From Verrucomicrobiota bacterium (GTDB lineage: Bacteria > Verrucomicrobiota > Verrucomicrobiia > Limisphaerales > SIBE01): a DNA stretch of 32,877 nucleotides. This document shows positions 25,077 to 32,877 of the stretch, piece after piece (the stretch's first letter is position 1; the number at the start of each line of letters is the position of its first letter). Location: contig VHDE01000055.1 of assembly GCA_016871515.1 (NCBI GenBank), positions 1 through 32,877 on the forward strand, written 5' to 3'. Below the pieces are notes generated by a model. The model searched no databases and was not told the DNA's origin. It worked only from the letters and a program-made list of their open reading frames with translations. A program made the position numbers and the translations under genes.

Positions 25077-25258
25077 AACAATCGCCGCGCCTTCTCGTAG
25101 TCCGCTTCGGGAACAAACACTTTCGCCAGTCTGTTTAGGTCACCGTCGTCGGGTTCATTCGGATCGACGAATTCTTGCTTAGCCGGAATGGCGTGCTTTT
25201 CGAGCATCACGACGAGCATTTCCACATTGATTAGAGGTCCCGTGTAAAATAGTTTCAC
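25049..25258 (-). CDS. DUF2007 small signal-transducing-like protein
   Basis: This 69-residue protein begins with GTG at 25258, whose bases overlap the stop of the upstream Ig/PA14 gene (GTGA). AAGGA about 12 bases before it suits this start. The sequence KLFYTGPLINVEMLVVMLEKHAI then PAKQEF, and FVPEADYEKARRLF, is typical of DUF2007 (PF09413), a ferredoxin-like fold of unknown function. It is expected to be co-translated with the gene in front. Its end overlaps recN by 28 bases on the other strand. Confidence 0.8.
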   Translation of the reverse strand: MKLFYTGPLINVEMLVVMLEKHAIPAKQEFVDPNEPDDGDLNRLAKVFVPEADYEKARRLFYSDREDEL

Positions 25259-26892
25259 CAACTCATTTTCCTTGCAGCTAATTCTTCCGCGCCGCCGCCC
25301 ATCACGCGCCAGCGGCTTGGATTGCGTCCGGCTTGCCGGCGCTTTGGCATCGACCGGCGCGCTCGGAAAGCCGGAGCAAGCTTCACGCGCTCCAAACGCT
25401 TCGCGCCAACCGCAGTCGAATGTCCGTTCATGCTGGCGGTGAAACTAGCGGAGCGAACGACACCCGCCAAACGGGGCGTCGGCGCATTGACCCACCAAAG
25501 TGGCGCACGCGGGACTTTGGAATCAAACACGTAAGCCTCGCCGCTCTTCCACAACGCGCCGGCGCGAGTGACGTAGTCAATCGGAATTGGATCTGGCGCC
25601 ACTGGCCAAGTCGTTCCGTTGCGCCACGCCGCCCCATACGCCGTCACTTCGCCAATCGAAATGCGATTATTGGCCGGGCTGTTATCAGCCGGGTGCAACA
25701 GGGGCATCAACTCGATCACGCTTGCTCCTTCGGCCGCGCTGTTAATTCCATCCGCCGACGCCGTGCCCGTGAAGGTCTTTCGGCCAGTCTCGCTGTTGGG
25801 TGGAATTACCTCGTAACTTAGTATGCGAGTATTCGAGTCGAAGTATGGACCAAACCTGACCTTCTTCGTTGCCGTATCAAACGAGCCACTATCACTGATC
25901 GATCCGATATTCCAGTTTGCTGGAGGAAACTCCTCAATGGCATAGACACTGGTTCCATTGGGAGGTGCAGCCTTCAAGATCACCTTGAAGCCCGCGCCAG
26001 GCACATAACCGCTGGGAAGTTCACGGACCACGAATGCCCTTCCGCCGCTCGGTTCCCCGACCGTCAACACCGCGGGCTGGCTAGTCACGGCCCTGGTTTG
26101 ATTGGAAACAACCACCGTGTAACTGCCGGCGTGTGCAGCCGCCACATCATTAATGGTCAGCGTCGCTTTCGGCGCGCCGTCGATCTTAACCCCGTTACGA
26201 TGCCGCTGATAATTCAACGGCGTTGTTCCTGTTGCGGTGACCGTAAATGTTGCTGTGCCTCCGGCCGGAACGGTCGCGCTCTTCGGCTGGCCTGTGATCT
26301 CGGGCGCGAACATTCCCCACGAGAGGAACGTTCCGGCAATCGGCGCCGACCCGTTCACTGGAGGCGATGCCGAGGGCCTTTGCCAGGCTACCGAGATATA
26401 ATCACCGCCACCGCCATTTTTATGCGGAGCTTCGACGTAATAAGACCGGCCAGCCTCCATGTTCACGGCGGCTGATTTATTTTCGGGCCGGCTGGCGGTG
26501 CGTCGAGCCGTGCCAAGGTAATCGCGGTACTGCGCCCATTGCGGTTCAAACGCAATCCGGGGTTTGTCAGACGGATTGTCATTTGGACTCCCATAAAGCT
26601 CAGCCTGATCATCCGCAGCGATGTAAAAGACATAACTGCCAGTCGCTGTCGGCGTGACAAACCCAGTCAATCGCGTGCCGCAATCCGGTCCCACATCCCG
26701 TGACCCGAATGAACTCACTGTATCGATGCGATCCGGTGAGTTTGGGTATTGGGGACTGCGAGTAAAATCATCGATCGTATTACCGGTAATGCTTCGGTAA
26801 ATCTCGCGCCGCAACCCGCCTTGAGTGATTAGCCCCGTCGTGACTTTCACCGTTGCAACATTACTCGTGACCGAGCCATTCGCGTTTTTCAC
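25255..26892 (-). pseudogene. C-terminal part of a frameshifted Ig/PA14 surface protein
   Basis: This frame carries the end of an Ig-like domain (KNANGSVTSNVATVKVTT), a PA14 domain (DCGTRLTGFVTPTATGSYVF, IAADDQAELY, GRSYYVEAPHKNGGGGDYIS), a second Ig-like domain (PEITGQPKSATVPAGG), a beta-rich domain (AIEEFPPANWNIGSIS) and a dockerin-like segment (ADNSPANNRISIGEVTAYGAAW). It has no signal peptide or start of its own and continues the gene at 26889-27536 after a 1-base frameshift near 26920. The product, if intact, would be an exported carbohydrate-binding or adhesive protein of about 760 residues. The last 40 residues are Arg-rich and lack a sorting signal. Confidence 0.75.
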
Positions 26893-27536
26893 GACGACCG
26901 TATAATCGCCTTGGTCGGAAATCTGACATCATTGAAGCGCAGCGTGGCACTCGTCGCCCCGGCAATATCAGCGCCCTTGAAGCGCCATTGATAACTCAAG
27001 GGCGCAGTGCCAGTCGCTGTAACGCTTAAAGTCACGGCGGTTCCCACCAAGACAGTTTGGCCGAGCGGCTGGCTTGTGATCGCTGGGGGCAAGGCCGATT
27101 TGACCAAGGCAAGCTTTCCCAGGCCAATTAGGTTGGCTGGCGGCAGCAGGCCACCTCCAAGCGTAATCGTAAACGGATTTGATTCGTAAACGACCGTCGA
27201 GTTCTCCAATGAACTGCCGTTGAAAGCTCTCATGACGAGTGTTGCTTGGATGCCCGGGGCGACGCCCGGCACTTCCACCGGCAATGCCGGCGGCGCAACA
27301 TAACCGGCGGCTGCGCCCGTTCGAAAAGTGGTTGTAGGCAACAACGGAGACATCCTGCCGCCCGCGGGACCGCCAAAGAGTTGCGCCGTCCAACCCGTGC
27401 TCGCAAACGTCCCATCCTCGAGAAAGACCCGAGCATCGACTGAGCCGATAACGCGAATGTTAAACACAACGGATTTCTGGCCGTAACTCGTTACAAGTGT
27501 GATGACCATTGCCAACACCAAAAGAAACGTTTTCAT
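26889..27536 (-). pseudogene. N-terminal part of the frameshifted Ig/PA14 surface protein
   Basis: The ATG at 27536 starts a signal peptide (MKTFLLVLAMVITLVTSYGQ). A beta-rich domain follows (residues 20 to about 145, ending ITLGGGLLPPANLIGLG), then most of an Ig-like domain (PAITSQPLGQTVLVGTAVTL, SYQWRFKGADIAGATSATL). After FNDV the frame turns to RFPTKAIIRSS and stops. One extra T in the run at 26919-26921 (read on the minus strand as TTT) gives DQGDYTVVVKNANG, exactly what an Ig domain needs. Hence it is a single gene split by one base, either a real mutation or a sequencing error. Confidence 0.8.
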
Positions 27537-27667
27537 GTGTGAAGGATTGAACCAGTTTAGAAAGGCAAATATCGGACTAACGATCCACGCCGGTTGCTAC
27601 GCGGTCTTTATACCAAAAGGCCGGTCACGAATCCATAACAAAATGCCGTCGTGCGTCGTGCGCGTCT
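27537..27667. other. intergenic region, nothing recognised
   Basis: 131 bases separate the CxxCH gene stop from the Ig/PA14 start, with both genes on the minus strand. No hairpin with a T run was seen. Confidence 0.4.
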
Positions 27668-30646
27668 CTATTTCGGCTTGCCCAGTTCCGACAAAAAGCG
27701 CACCAAATCGCGGAACTCAGCGCGCGTTAGTGTGTCCGCCAAACCCGCCGGCATGACCGAACCGTTCAGCTTCTTCTCTTTGATCGCATCGCGCCGCACG
27801 CGGATTTCTTTGCTTTGAAGGACATCGCGAACTACGATTTCATCTCCGGTCTCACGCAATTGATAGCCTTGATATTCCTCGCCGGTCTTTGTGGTCACCG
27901 AAATGGATGTGTACCCTTCCTTGATTTCCTTTTGCGGATCGAGAATTGCGCCGATGATGAAGTCAATGGGCTGGGCTGTGCCGAGATTGCTCAACTCAGG
28001 GCCAATGTTTCCGCCCTGGCCGTGAACGGCGTGGCAAGCGACACATCCAAGTTCGGCGCGACGGAAGATTTCGGCGCCTCGTTGAGCATCGCCTTGAGCG
28101 TGAACCTCGTCGGTCAAACGACGAATATCTGCGGTCGCTAAGTTCCTGCCTTCCTGGTTGAACCCGGCCGCGTCATTCAGCAAGCGAGCAAGCGTTTCAT
28201 CGCGCCGACCGCTGGCGCTCATTACGCGCAGCCCTGCTTCCGCAGCGCGCTTTGGAGGACGAGCCGTGGAAAGGGCGCTGGCAAGCGCAGCCGCGCCGCC
28301 TTGGCGTTGCAAGAACGCGGAAAAGATTTCGCTCAGCGGCGCATCATCCTGCAAGCGAGCCAAACCCTGAACGGCCAAGGGCGTGGCCACTGCCAAATCC
28401 AGTTGAGTCAAACCCGCGATGGCGGCAGCTTGAATAGAAGGCGCGCCAACCGTCGCGAGTTGAGACAAAACTTTCCGCGCTGAATCACCGCCGAACAGCG
28501 CCAAAGCCTCGATGGCCGCTCGACGTAAATGCTCGTTTGATCTCGTATCGAGCGCAGTTGACTCGGCCTTGTCGCGAACCCCCTCGCATTTCCATGCGCC
28601 AGCCAATCGGAGCGCTTCTGCTTGAACTCGCGTGTCTGGACTCTCGACGAGCGGACGGATGAGATACGAAGGATCTCTGTTAAGACGAAAGCTTCGCACT
28701 CGATTTGGCGCGGCCCAAATGGGAAGCAGTCGAGCTTGAAGCGATGTATCGCTCAGCTTGGCCAACTCCGAGAAATCATTGCCGTCGCCATGCTCGGCGA
28801 GGATGCGCAAATAGACCTCCTTCGCTGAAGCTTCCATTGGCGTCGCACGAAGAATGTCGCGCACAGCTTGCAGCGTGTCAGCTGTGCCGTCTGCACTAAC
28901 CAGCATGCTGAGCCGCGACTGTTTGTTTTCGAGATTCAGTTTGCCGGCCTGGAACGGCGCAAGCCAGCAAGGCTTGAGCGCGAAGACAACTTGATTCAAA
29001 GCGTAGGTCAAAAACTTGTCGGTGGGAAAATCGGCAGCAAGGGCCGCAACTTCCATTGCTTCAGCTTTAGGAATGTAAGTGCAGGCAACAACAGCCTGCA
29101 ATCGCACACGAGCATTTTCATCCTTCGCCAAAGCTCGCAACAAAGTGAGTGGGTTCGACAACCGATCCGCCCAAGCGCCAACAACGCCAGCGGCATAAGC
29201 GCGAGCGTTCGGATCAGCAGCTCGACACAGGCGCTCCAGTAAATTCGGCGCGACGATTTCGTGGCTTTGATAAACGCCAAGCGCCTCCTTCAAGGCATGC
29301 TCGGACAGTCCAGGTCTGGCAACGAATACCTTAAGCGCGTCCTTAACTTCGCCGGCCGGCCGATCGGCCAGGACTCGCTTCGCGAAATGCCGCGTCCATC
29401 GATCCGGCGACTTCAAATGCTCAAGCAAGTCTGGCAGCGACGCGTCCGCGAGTAGCGGAGGTTTGGTTAACGACCGGCCCTTGGCAGTAATTCGCCAGAT
29501 ACGCCCATGCGTCTTGTCACGGTCTGGGTGCCGAAAGCTGGCCTGATAATGGCCGATGATTGGATTGTACCAATCGCACAGATAAAGCGCGCCGTCTGGA
29601 CCGAACTTGGCATCGACCGGCCGAAAATAGCGGCTCGTTGATTTGATCAACGGCGGCAAGTCTTCGAGAACAAAACCGGCGCCGTCGTCGCTTATCTTGA
29701 GTGTCCAAACGGCATTGTTGATATAGCCGGCAAGAATGAGCGCGCCTTGCCATGCCTCTGGAAAATGCGCGGCGCCGACGATATCGCCGCCGCCCGCTTT
29801 GCGGCCTTGACCGTTTTTCCAGATGATTGCCGGCGGCGCTTCCCGGCGTTTCGCGGTCATTCCCGGCACGGGATAGATTGGCGAACTGTTGTTTCCCGCG
29901 AGGACGATTGGTTCGCCCCAGTCAGTAAACGCGAAGCCCCACGGATTCTGCGGTTCGTGCGCGGAACCATAAAAGCCTTCGAGCTTGAGCCGGCGTGTCC
30001 GTAAGCGCCAAATGCCGGCCTGTTCGAGATGTTGAATGCCCCAAGGCGTTTCAACATGCGAGCGCGTGTGCAACCCTTGGCACATCCAAAGTTCTCCCCC
30101 GGGACCCCAGAGGAATGAATTGATATTTTGATGATTGTCGCCGGTGCCAAACCCGCGCAGGACGACGCGCGATTCGTCTGCTTTGCCATCACCGTCTGTG
30201 TCTTTCAGAAAAAGCAAGTCTGTGCCGTGTCCCAAGTACACGCCACCATCGCCCAACTCGATTCCGGTCGGGATCATCAAGCCGTCCGCGAAAACGGTCG
30301 TCTTGTCGCAACGCCCGTCGCGGTCGGTATCTTCGAGCATCAAAACCTTGTCATTCGGGATTTCGCCCGGCTCGATCTGCGGATAAACCGTGCTGCCAAT
30401 CACCCAAAGCCGCCCGCGCGCGTCGAAACGCATCTGAATCGGCTTGACGACGCCGTCCTTCTCCGACGCGAACAGATTCGCTTCGAAACCGTCGGCGATT
30501 TGAAATGATGCGAGTTCGACGTTGGGATCGTGTGTGTCAGCGGCACGGGCGCGGGAAGCCGCTAGAACCAAAAACAGAACGAGAATGCCAGCCGCCCGTA
30601 GCGCCGACGATATCTTGGACTCTTGATCTTTCATGAAATCTCTCAT
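27668..30646 (-). CDS. exported haem-binding protein with propeller, HEAT repeats and CxxCH (second copy type)
   Basis: This 992-residue protein has a signal peptide (AGILVLFLVLAASRARA), a PVC-type dehydrogenase propeller (GFEANLFASEKDGVVKPIQM, FGPDGALYLCDWYNPIIGHY), HEAT-like repeats about 400-820 and a C-terminal cytochrome c domain with C868-VA-C871-H872, GQGGNIGPELSNLG and KEGYTSISV. The last domain is like that of the protein at 12763-16173, but the propeller differs. The ATG overlaps the stop of the SGNH gene in front (ATGA), so they are translationally coupled. It is probably periplasmic, passing electrons from oxidised carbohydrate; the substrate is unknown. Confidence 0.9.
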   Translation of the reverse strand: MRDFMKDQESKISSALRAAGILVLFLVLAASRARAADTHDPNVELASFQIADGFEANLFASEKDGVVKPIQMRFDARGRLWVIGSTVYPQIEPGEIPNDKVLMLEDTDRDGRCDKTTVFADGLMIPTGIELGDGGVYLGHGTDLLFLKDTDGDGKADESRVVLRGFGTGDNHQNINSFLWGPGGELWMCQGLHTRSHVETPWGIQHLEQAGIWRLRTRRLKLEGFYGSAHEPQNPWGFAFTDWGEPIVLAGNNSSPIYPVPGMTAKRREAPPAIIWKNGQGRKAGGGDIVGAAHFPEAWQGALILAGYINNAVWTLKISDDGAGFVLEDLPPLIKSTSRYFRPVDAKFGPDGALYLCDWYNPIIGHYQASFRHPDRDKTHGRIWRITAKGRSLTKPPLLADASLPDLLEHLKSPDRWTRHFAKRVLADRPAGEVKDALKVFVARPGLSEHALKEALGVYQSHEIVAPNLLERLCRAADPNARAYAAGVVGAWADRLSNPLTLLRALAKDENARVRLQAVVACTYIPKAEAMEVAALAADFPTDKFLTYALNQVVFALKPCWLAPFQAGKLNLENKQSRLSMLVSADGTADTLQAVRDILRATPMEASAKEVYLRILAEHGDGNDFSELAKLSDTSLQARLLPIWAAPNRVRSFRLNRDPSYLIRPLVESPDTRVQAEALRLAGAWKCEGVRDKAESTALDTRSNEHLRRAAIEALALFGGDSARKVLSQLATVGAPSIQAAAIAGLTQLDLAVATPLAVQGLARLQDDAPLSEIFSAFLQRQGGAAALASALSTARPPKRAAEAGLRVMSASGRRDETLARLLNDAAGFNQEGRNLATADIRRLTDEVHAQGDAQRGAEIFRRAELGCVACHAVHGQGGNIGPELSNLGTAQPIDFIIGAILDPQKEIKEGYTSISVTTKTGEEYQGYQLRETGDEIVVRDVLQSKEIRVRRDAIKEKKLNGSVMPAGLADTLTRAEFRDLVRFLSELGKPK

Positions 30647-31701
30647 GGCAGTTTCCCGGCTAACTCCGCAATCTCCCGTTCTTTCGCTTCAATCAACGGC
30701 ACGAACTTTTCCATTTCGGCCGGGAACCAACGGACTTTAGGATCACGATGATCTCGGCTGCTGGGTTGGTTAATACGGTCGCCGCCGAGGAACGCCCAGT
30801 TTTGCGGGCGCCAATAGTCGAACCAAAGCCGGTTCTTTGCGACGACAACCTGGCGGAGCCGCTCGAATGCTCCGTTGGGCCAGGCGCCTGCCTCATTCGG
30901 TTCACCTGCGACGCCGGCTATGCTGCCAAATCCAAGCTGACGCACGAAAGCCCGCGCAACGAGAGCCTGCCCGCGCGGCGTGAGTTGCAGACCGTTGTCC
31001 GTCAGTCGCGATGTTCCATTCGCGTCACGACTCAGTTCCGTGAAAAGATCCACAAGCGGCAAGTTACGTCGACGCGCCAAATCGCGAATCGCGCCGGCAT
31101 ACTCGGCGAGCTCAGGGTTTCGCACGGAAAGGTTGGGTAACAAGTCAGGACCGCGTTCGTACAGAGGCGGCGTAACGAGAACCATTCGCGGTGTTTGTTT
31201 AGAAAACTCGTCGAGGAGCTTTTCGTATGCAGAAACGAATCCTGGCAAAGCTTCGCGCCCATCGAGCGCTTCACTCCGTCCAAACTGAAGGACGATCACG
31301 GAGGCGCCAGCACGCTCCAAATGGATGCGAAGCGGAGGAAAGCCGACGTCCCGTGGCTGCGCAAATACGGTGTCCCCTTCCCAGCCGAAATTGCGGAAGC
31401 GCACCCCTCGCCCACGGTGCGTCGCCGTCAGCAACGTCTCGAGGTGGCCCGTGTGCTGCGCGGCGGCCACGTCTGCCCCGCCAAGGAACGCGACGACATC
31501 GCCTTGTTCCAAGCTGAAACGCCGATCCGGAAATGGCTTCGAGCTTCCGCCAGTGGCCTTTTCTAATACGGAAGCGCTTTGAACGGCAGCCACAGTTCCT
31601 AAAGCGATTGAGACGAGAACAGAGGACAACGAGATACTGTGAACCACTTTGTTGGCATGAACGATTTCGACTCTTCCAGGGTCCTGGGGCATGAGTGACA
31701 C
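30643..31701 (-). CDS. exported SGNH-hydrolase-like protein lacking the block I Ser
   Basis: This 352-residue protein has a hydrophobic N-terminal segment (ISLSSVLVSIALGTVAAVQS) that could be a signal peptide. The fold follows the SGNH/GDSL pattern: block I VVAFLGGADVAAAQ, block II near NFGWEGDTV, a block III-like VIVLQFGRSEA and a C-terminal LTPRGQALVA in the place of the catalytic Asp-His. In block I the GDS triad is GGA, so the nucleophilic Ser is missing. It may be a binding or structural relative. The C-terminal 90 residues (WFDYWRPQNWAFLGGDR) are an extra domain often seen in PVC proteins. It overlaps the CxxCH gene by 4 bases. Confidence 0.8.
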   Translation of the reverse strand: MSLMPQDPGRVEIVHANKVVHSISLSSVLVSIALGTVAAVQSASVLEKATGGSSKPFPDRRFSLEQGDVVAFLGGADVAAAQHTGHLETLLTATHRGRGVRFRNFGWEGDTVFAQPRDVGFPPLRIHLERAGASVIVLQFGRSEALDGREALPGFVSAYEKLLDEFSKQTPRMVLVTPPLYERGPDLLPNLSVRNPELAEYAGAIRDLARRRNLPLVDLFTELSRDANGTSRLTDNGLQLTPRGQALVARAFVRQLGFGSIAGVAGEPNEAGAWPNGAFERLRQVVVAKNRLWFDYWRPQNWAFLGGDRINQPSSRDHRDPKVRWFPAEMEKFVPLIEAKEREIAELAGKLP

Positions 31702-31772
31702 TCTATGTTACAGAACGCAGAACGGCGATCTAAAAGAGAGTTCTGCGCGCCGTCACCACCACCGAAATAAGG

Positions 31773-32159
31773 TCAATATCCAACCACATTCAACCCAGGG
31801 ATTCTCTGAAAATGTTGCCTATTACCTGTGACAAGGGGCAGACCGTGGTAAAGTGCAGTCGACGCGATCAAGATGTCGCTGTCGCCGACGGTTTGACCGC
31901 TGCTAACCCGGAGTTGACGCGAAATCTGTCCAGCCTGCCACGCGATGTCACGCGTGAGATCAAGCACGGTGTAATGGCTGAGGCAGAGCCAGCAGTCCTG
32001 CTGTTGGAAGCCATTGAAGCCCTCGGCGAACTCACTCACACTGATGATGCTGATGTAAAGTGGAACATTCGTGTGTTGTGTCAGGAAGCCAGGAGCAGCA
32101 GGACGGTTGCGTTTGACCTCGCGCTCAAAGTCGATGAGGAATGTCGTATCGAAAAGCAT
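31773..32159 (-). CDS. VapC-type PIN toxin
   Basis: This 128-residue PIN ribonuclease has MLFDTTFLIDFE at the start (first metal Asp), SVSEFAEGF with the Glu, and VGDSDILIASTAL with the two further Asp; a late TGNRQHFQRIPGL follows. All four acidic sites are present. GAGGG lies just upstream of the ATG. It lies 68 bases behind the probable antitoxin gene on the same strand, a rather wide gap for a VapBC pair. It is likely to cleave RNA when unbound. Confidence 0.88.
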   Translation of the reverse strand: MLFDTTFLIDFEREVKRNRPAAPGFLTQHTNVPLYISIISVSEFAEGFNGFQQQDCWLCLSHYTVLDLTRDIAWQAGQISRQLRVSSGQTVGDSDILIASTALYHGLPLVTGNRQHFQRIPGLNVVGY

Positions 32160-32227
32160 CAGCCCTCATTCCAATGCGAGGGTGCACGCGAGGGATGGTG
32201 TTGGGCTTCGGTCAGACGATCGAGGGC

Positions 32228-32413
32228 TTAATCGCTCAGCGGCGAATGGCCGGCGCGCCGCTTGAAGTCTTCCCGCAACTCATGAGCGAGATGAGGGTGC
32301 TGCGGAAATCGGGCGCGCCGCACGACATCGGAAAATGTTTCGTGCGGAGTCAGCTTAGCCGCAGTCAATTTCTCAACGGCGTCACGCTCCAGTTCAATCG
32401 TCACTGTTGCCAT
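32228..32413 (-). CDS. VapB-like antitoxin
   Basis: From the ATG at 32413 there are 61 residues: MATVTIELERDAVEKLTAAK, then TPHETFSDVVRRARF, then a polar tail. The pattern (a beta strand, then a helix with ETFSDVV) is that of short ribbon-helix-helix-like antitoxins found with VapC. A longer in-frame region up to 32545 is Arg/Ser rich and unlikely. It is the first gene of the pair with the PIN toxin at 31773. Direct evidence is position and pattern only. Confidence 0.72.
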   Translation of the reverse strand: MATVTIELERDAVEKLTAAKLTPHETFSDVVRRARFPQHPHLAHELREDFKRRAGHSPLSD

Positions 32414-32706
32414 GAACAGAGCTTGCTTGAAAAAAGAGCTTCTTTCAAGGGTGTTGACCTGGAGGTCTCTGGAGGTCTCCGCCCGCGCTTCAGCTATTTC
32501 ACGAAGGCGTTGGGAAAGATGGGAGTCACATCTCTTCATTTGCATTTAACAAAGCGAGCGGCCCGGACGTCTGGGCGCATCGCCAGACCTGCGCCTAAAA
32601 CACATGGGCGAGTTGCCGGGTGGATTGGATTTGCGACCGAGGGCAGTCGATCAGCCGTTCTCGGCGCAGGTCAAAATTCTCGTGTCACCGAAGCAAGCTG
32701 CGAGGC
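32414..32706. other. intergenic region, no clear gene
   Basis: A GGAGGTCTCTGGAGGTCTCC tandem at 32461-32480 is the only striking sequence. A 39-codon frame (32604-32723) ends in SAQVKILVSPKQAARREQVE but has no supporting evidence. Confidence 0.4.
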
Positions 32707-32877
32707 GTGAGCAGGTTGAGTAAAATTCGGTCGCAAAAAGAGGCCTTAGACGCTGAGGAGGCGGATCAAGACATCACCCGTGACACAAAATCATTCACGG
32801 CCGCGATTCGAACACGCGTCTTTACTTTCCTGCGGGGCTTGGCCAGCGACGATTACGAAGAAGCACTTTCGACGCTG
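32707..32877 (+). pseudogene. fragment of a DUF3516-type helicase C-terminus, cut by the window edge
   Basis: Open from a GTG at 32707 to the end of the window. From about 32743 it reads EALDAEEADQDITRDTKSFT then AAIRTRVFTFLRGLASDDYE, which resembles the DUF3516 tail found at the C-terminus of large DEAD/DEAH helicases. This is recalled, not searched. No helicase motifs precede it: the upstream frame has a stop at 32596 and no similarity. It may be a 5'-truncated relic, or a short stand-alone gene continuing beyond the window. Confidence 0.5.

Noticed and set aside
32604..32723. 39-codon frame ending SAQVKILVSPKQ
   Set aside because: No start signal, no pattern and no neighbour to support it.

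Overview
The window looks like a chromosomal segment of a Verrucomicrobiota bacterium, probably of the Pedosphaera/Limisphaera type. This is inferred from gene content: three large 'PVC-type' exported proteins with CxxCH haem sites (two with HEAT repeats), a pseudopilin ending in the H-x9-DG motif, a TIGR03790-type protein, an Ig/PA14 surface protein, lipid A genes that imply an outer membrane, and intergenic DNA full of long palindromes. No rRNA or tRNA gene, transposase, phage gene or CRISPR array was seen.

Layout. 1-633: non-coding DNA, then a small exported Cys/Thr/Lys-rich protein with a terminator. 680-2389: riboflavin genes ribBA and ribH (+). 2445-5398: a monohaem sorbosone-dehydrogenase-like protein (-) and an exported cyclase (+), divergent around an inverted ATGACGAA-type repeat. 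5405-6216: a kinase-gene relic and a Phd/PIN toxin-antitoxin pair. 6419-9825: waaF, lpxL-like and lpxK (-), transcribed as lpxK, lpxL, waaF. 9894-11213: a 45-codon ORF, a 30-bp perfect inverted repeat and a pseudopilin. 11345-17165: class III aminotransferase (PbfA-like), giant HEAT/CxxCH protein and aldo/keto reductase (+). 17453-20445: agmatine deiminase, RNA 2',3'-cyclic phosphodiesterase and a TIM-barrel isomerase (+), separated by palindromes. 20442-23004: TIGR03790 protein and MBL-fold hydrolase (-). 23370-25076: recN (+). 25049-31701: a minus-strand run consisting of an SGNH-like protein, a second HEAT/CxxCH protein, the frameshifted Ig/PA14 protein and a DUF2007 protein. 31773-32413: VapBC (-). 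32707-end: a helicase-tail fragment (DUF3516-like) cut by the window edge.

How genes work together. RibBA and RibH supply flavin precursors. LpxK, LpxL and WaaF finish lipid A and start the LPS core. The SGNH and CxxCH genes overlap by ATGA and are probably co-translated; such pairs are usually linked to polysaccharide or aldose oxidation in the periplasm. Most other genes are single housekeeping or accessory functions. The most unusual aspect is the density and variety of long inverted repeats between genes: at least six types, one present twice and three flanked by a common 15-18-bp motif. There are also three decayed or frameshifted loci. No known multi-gene defence or biosynthetic system was found.
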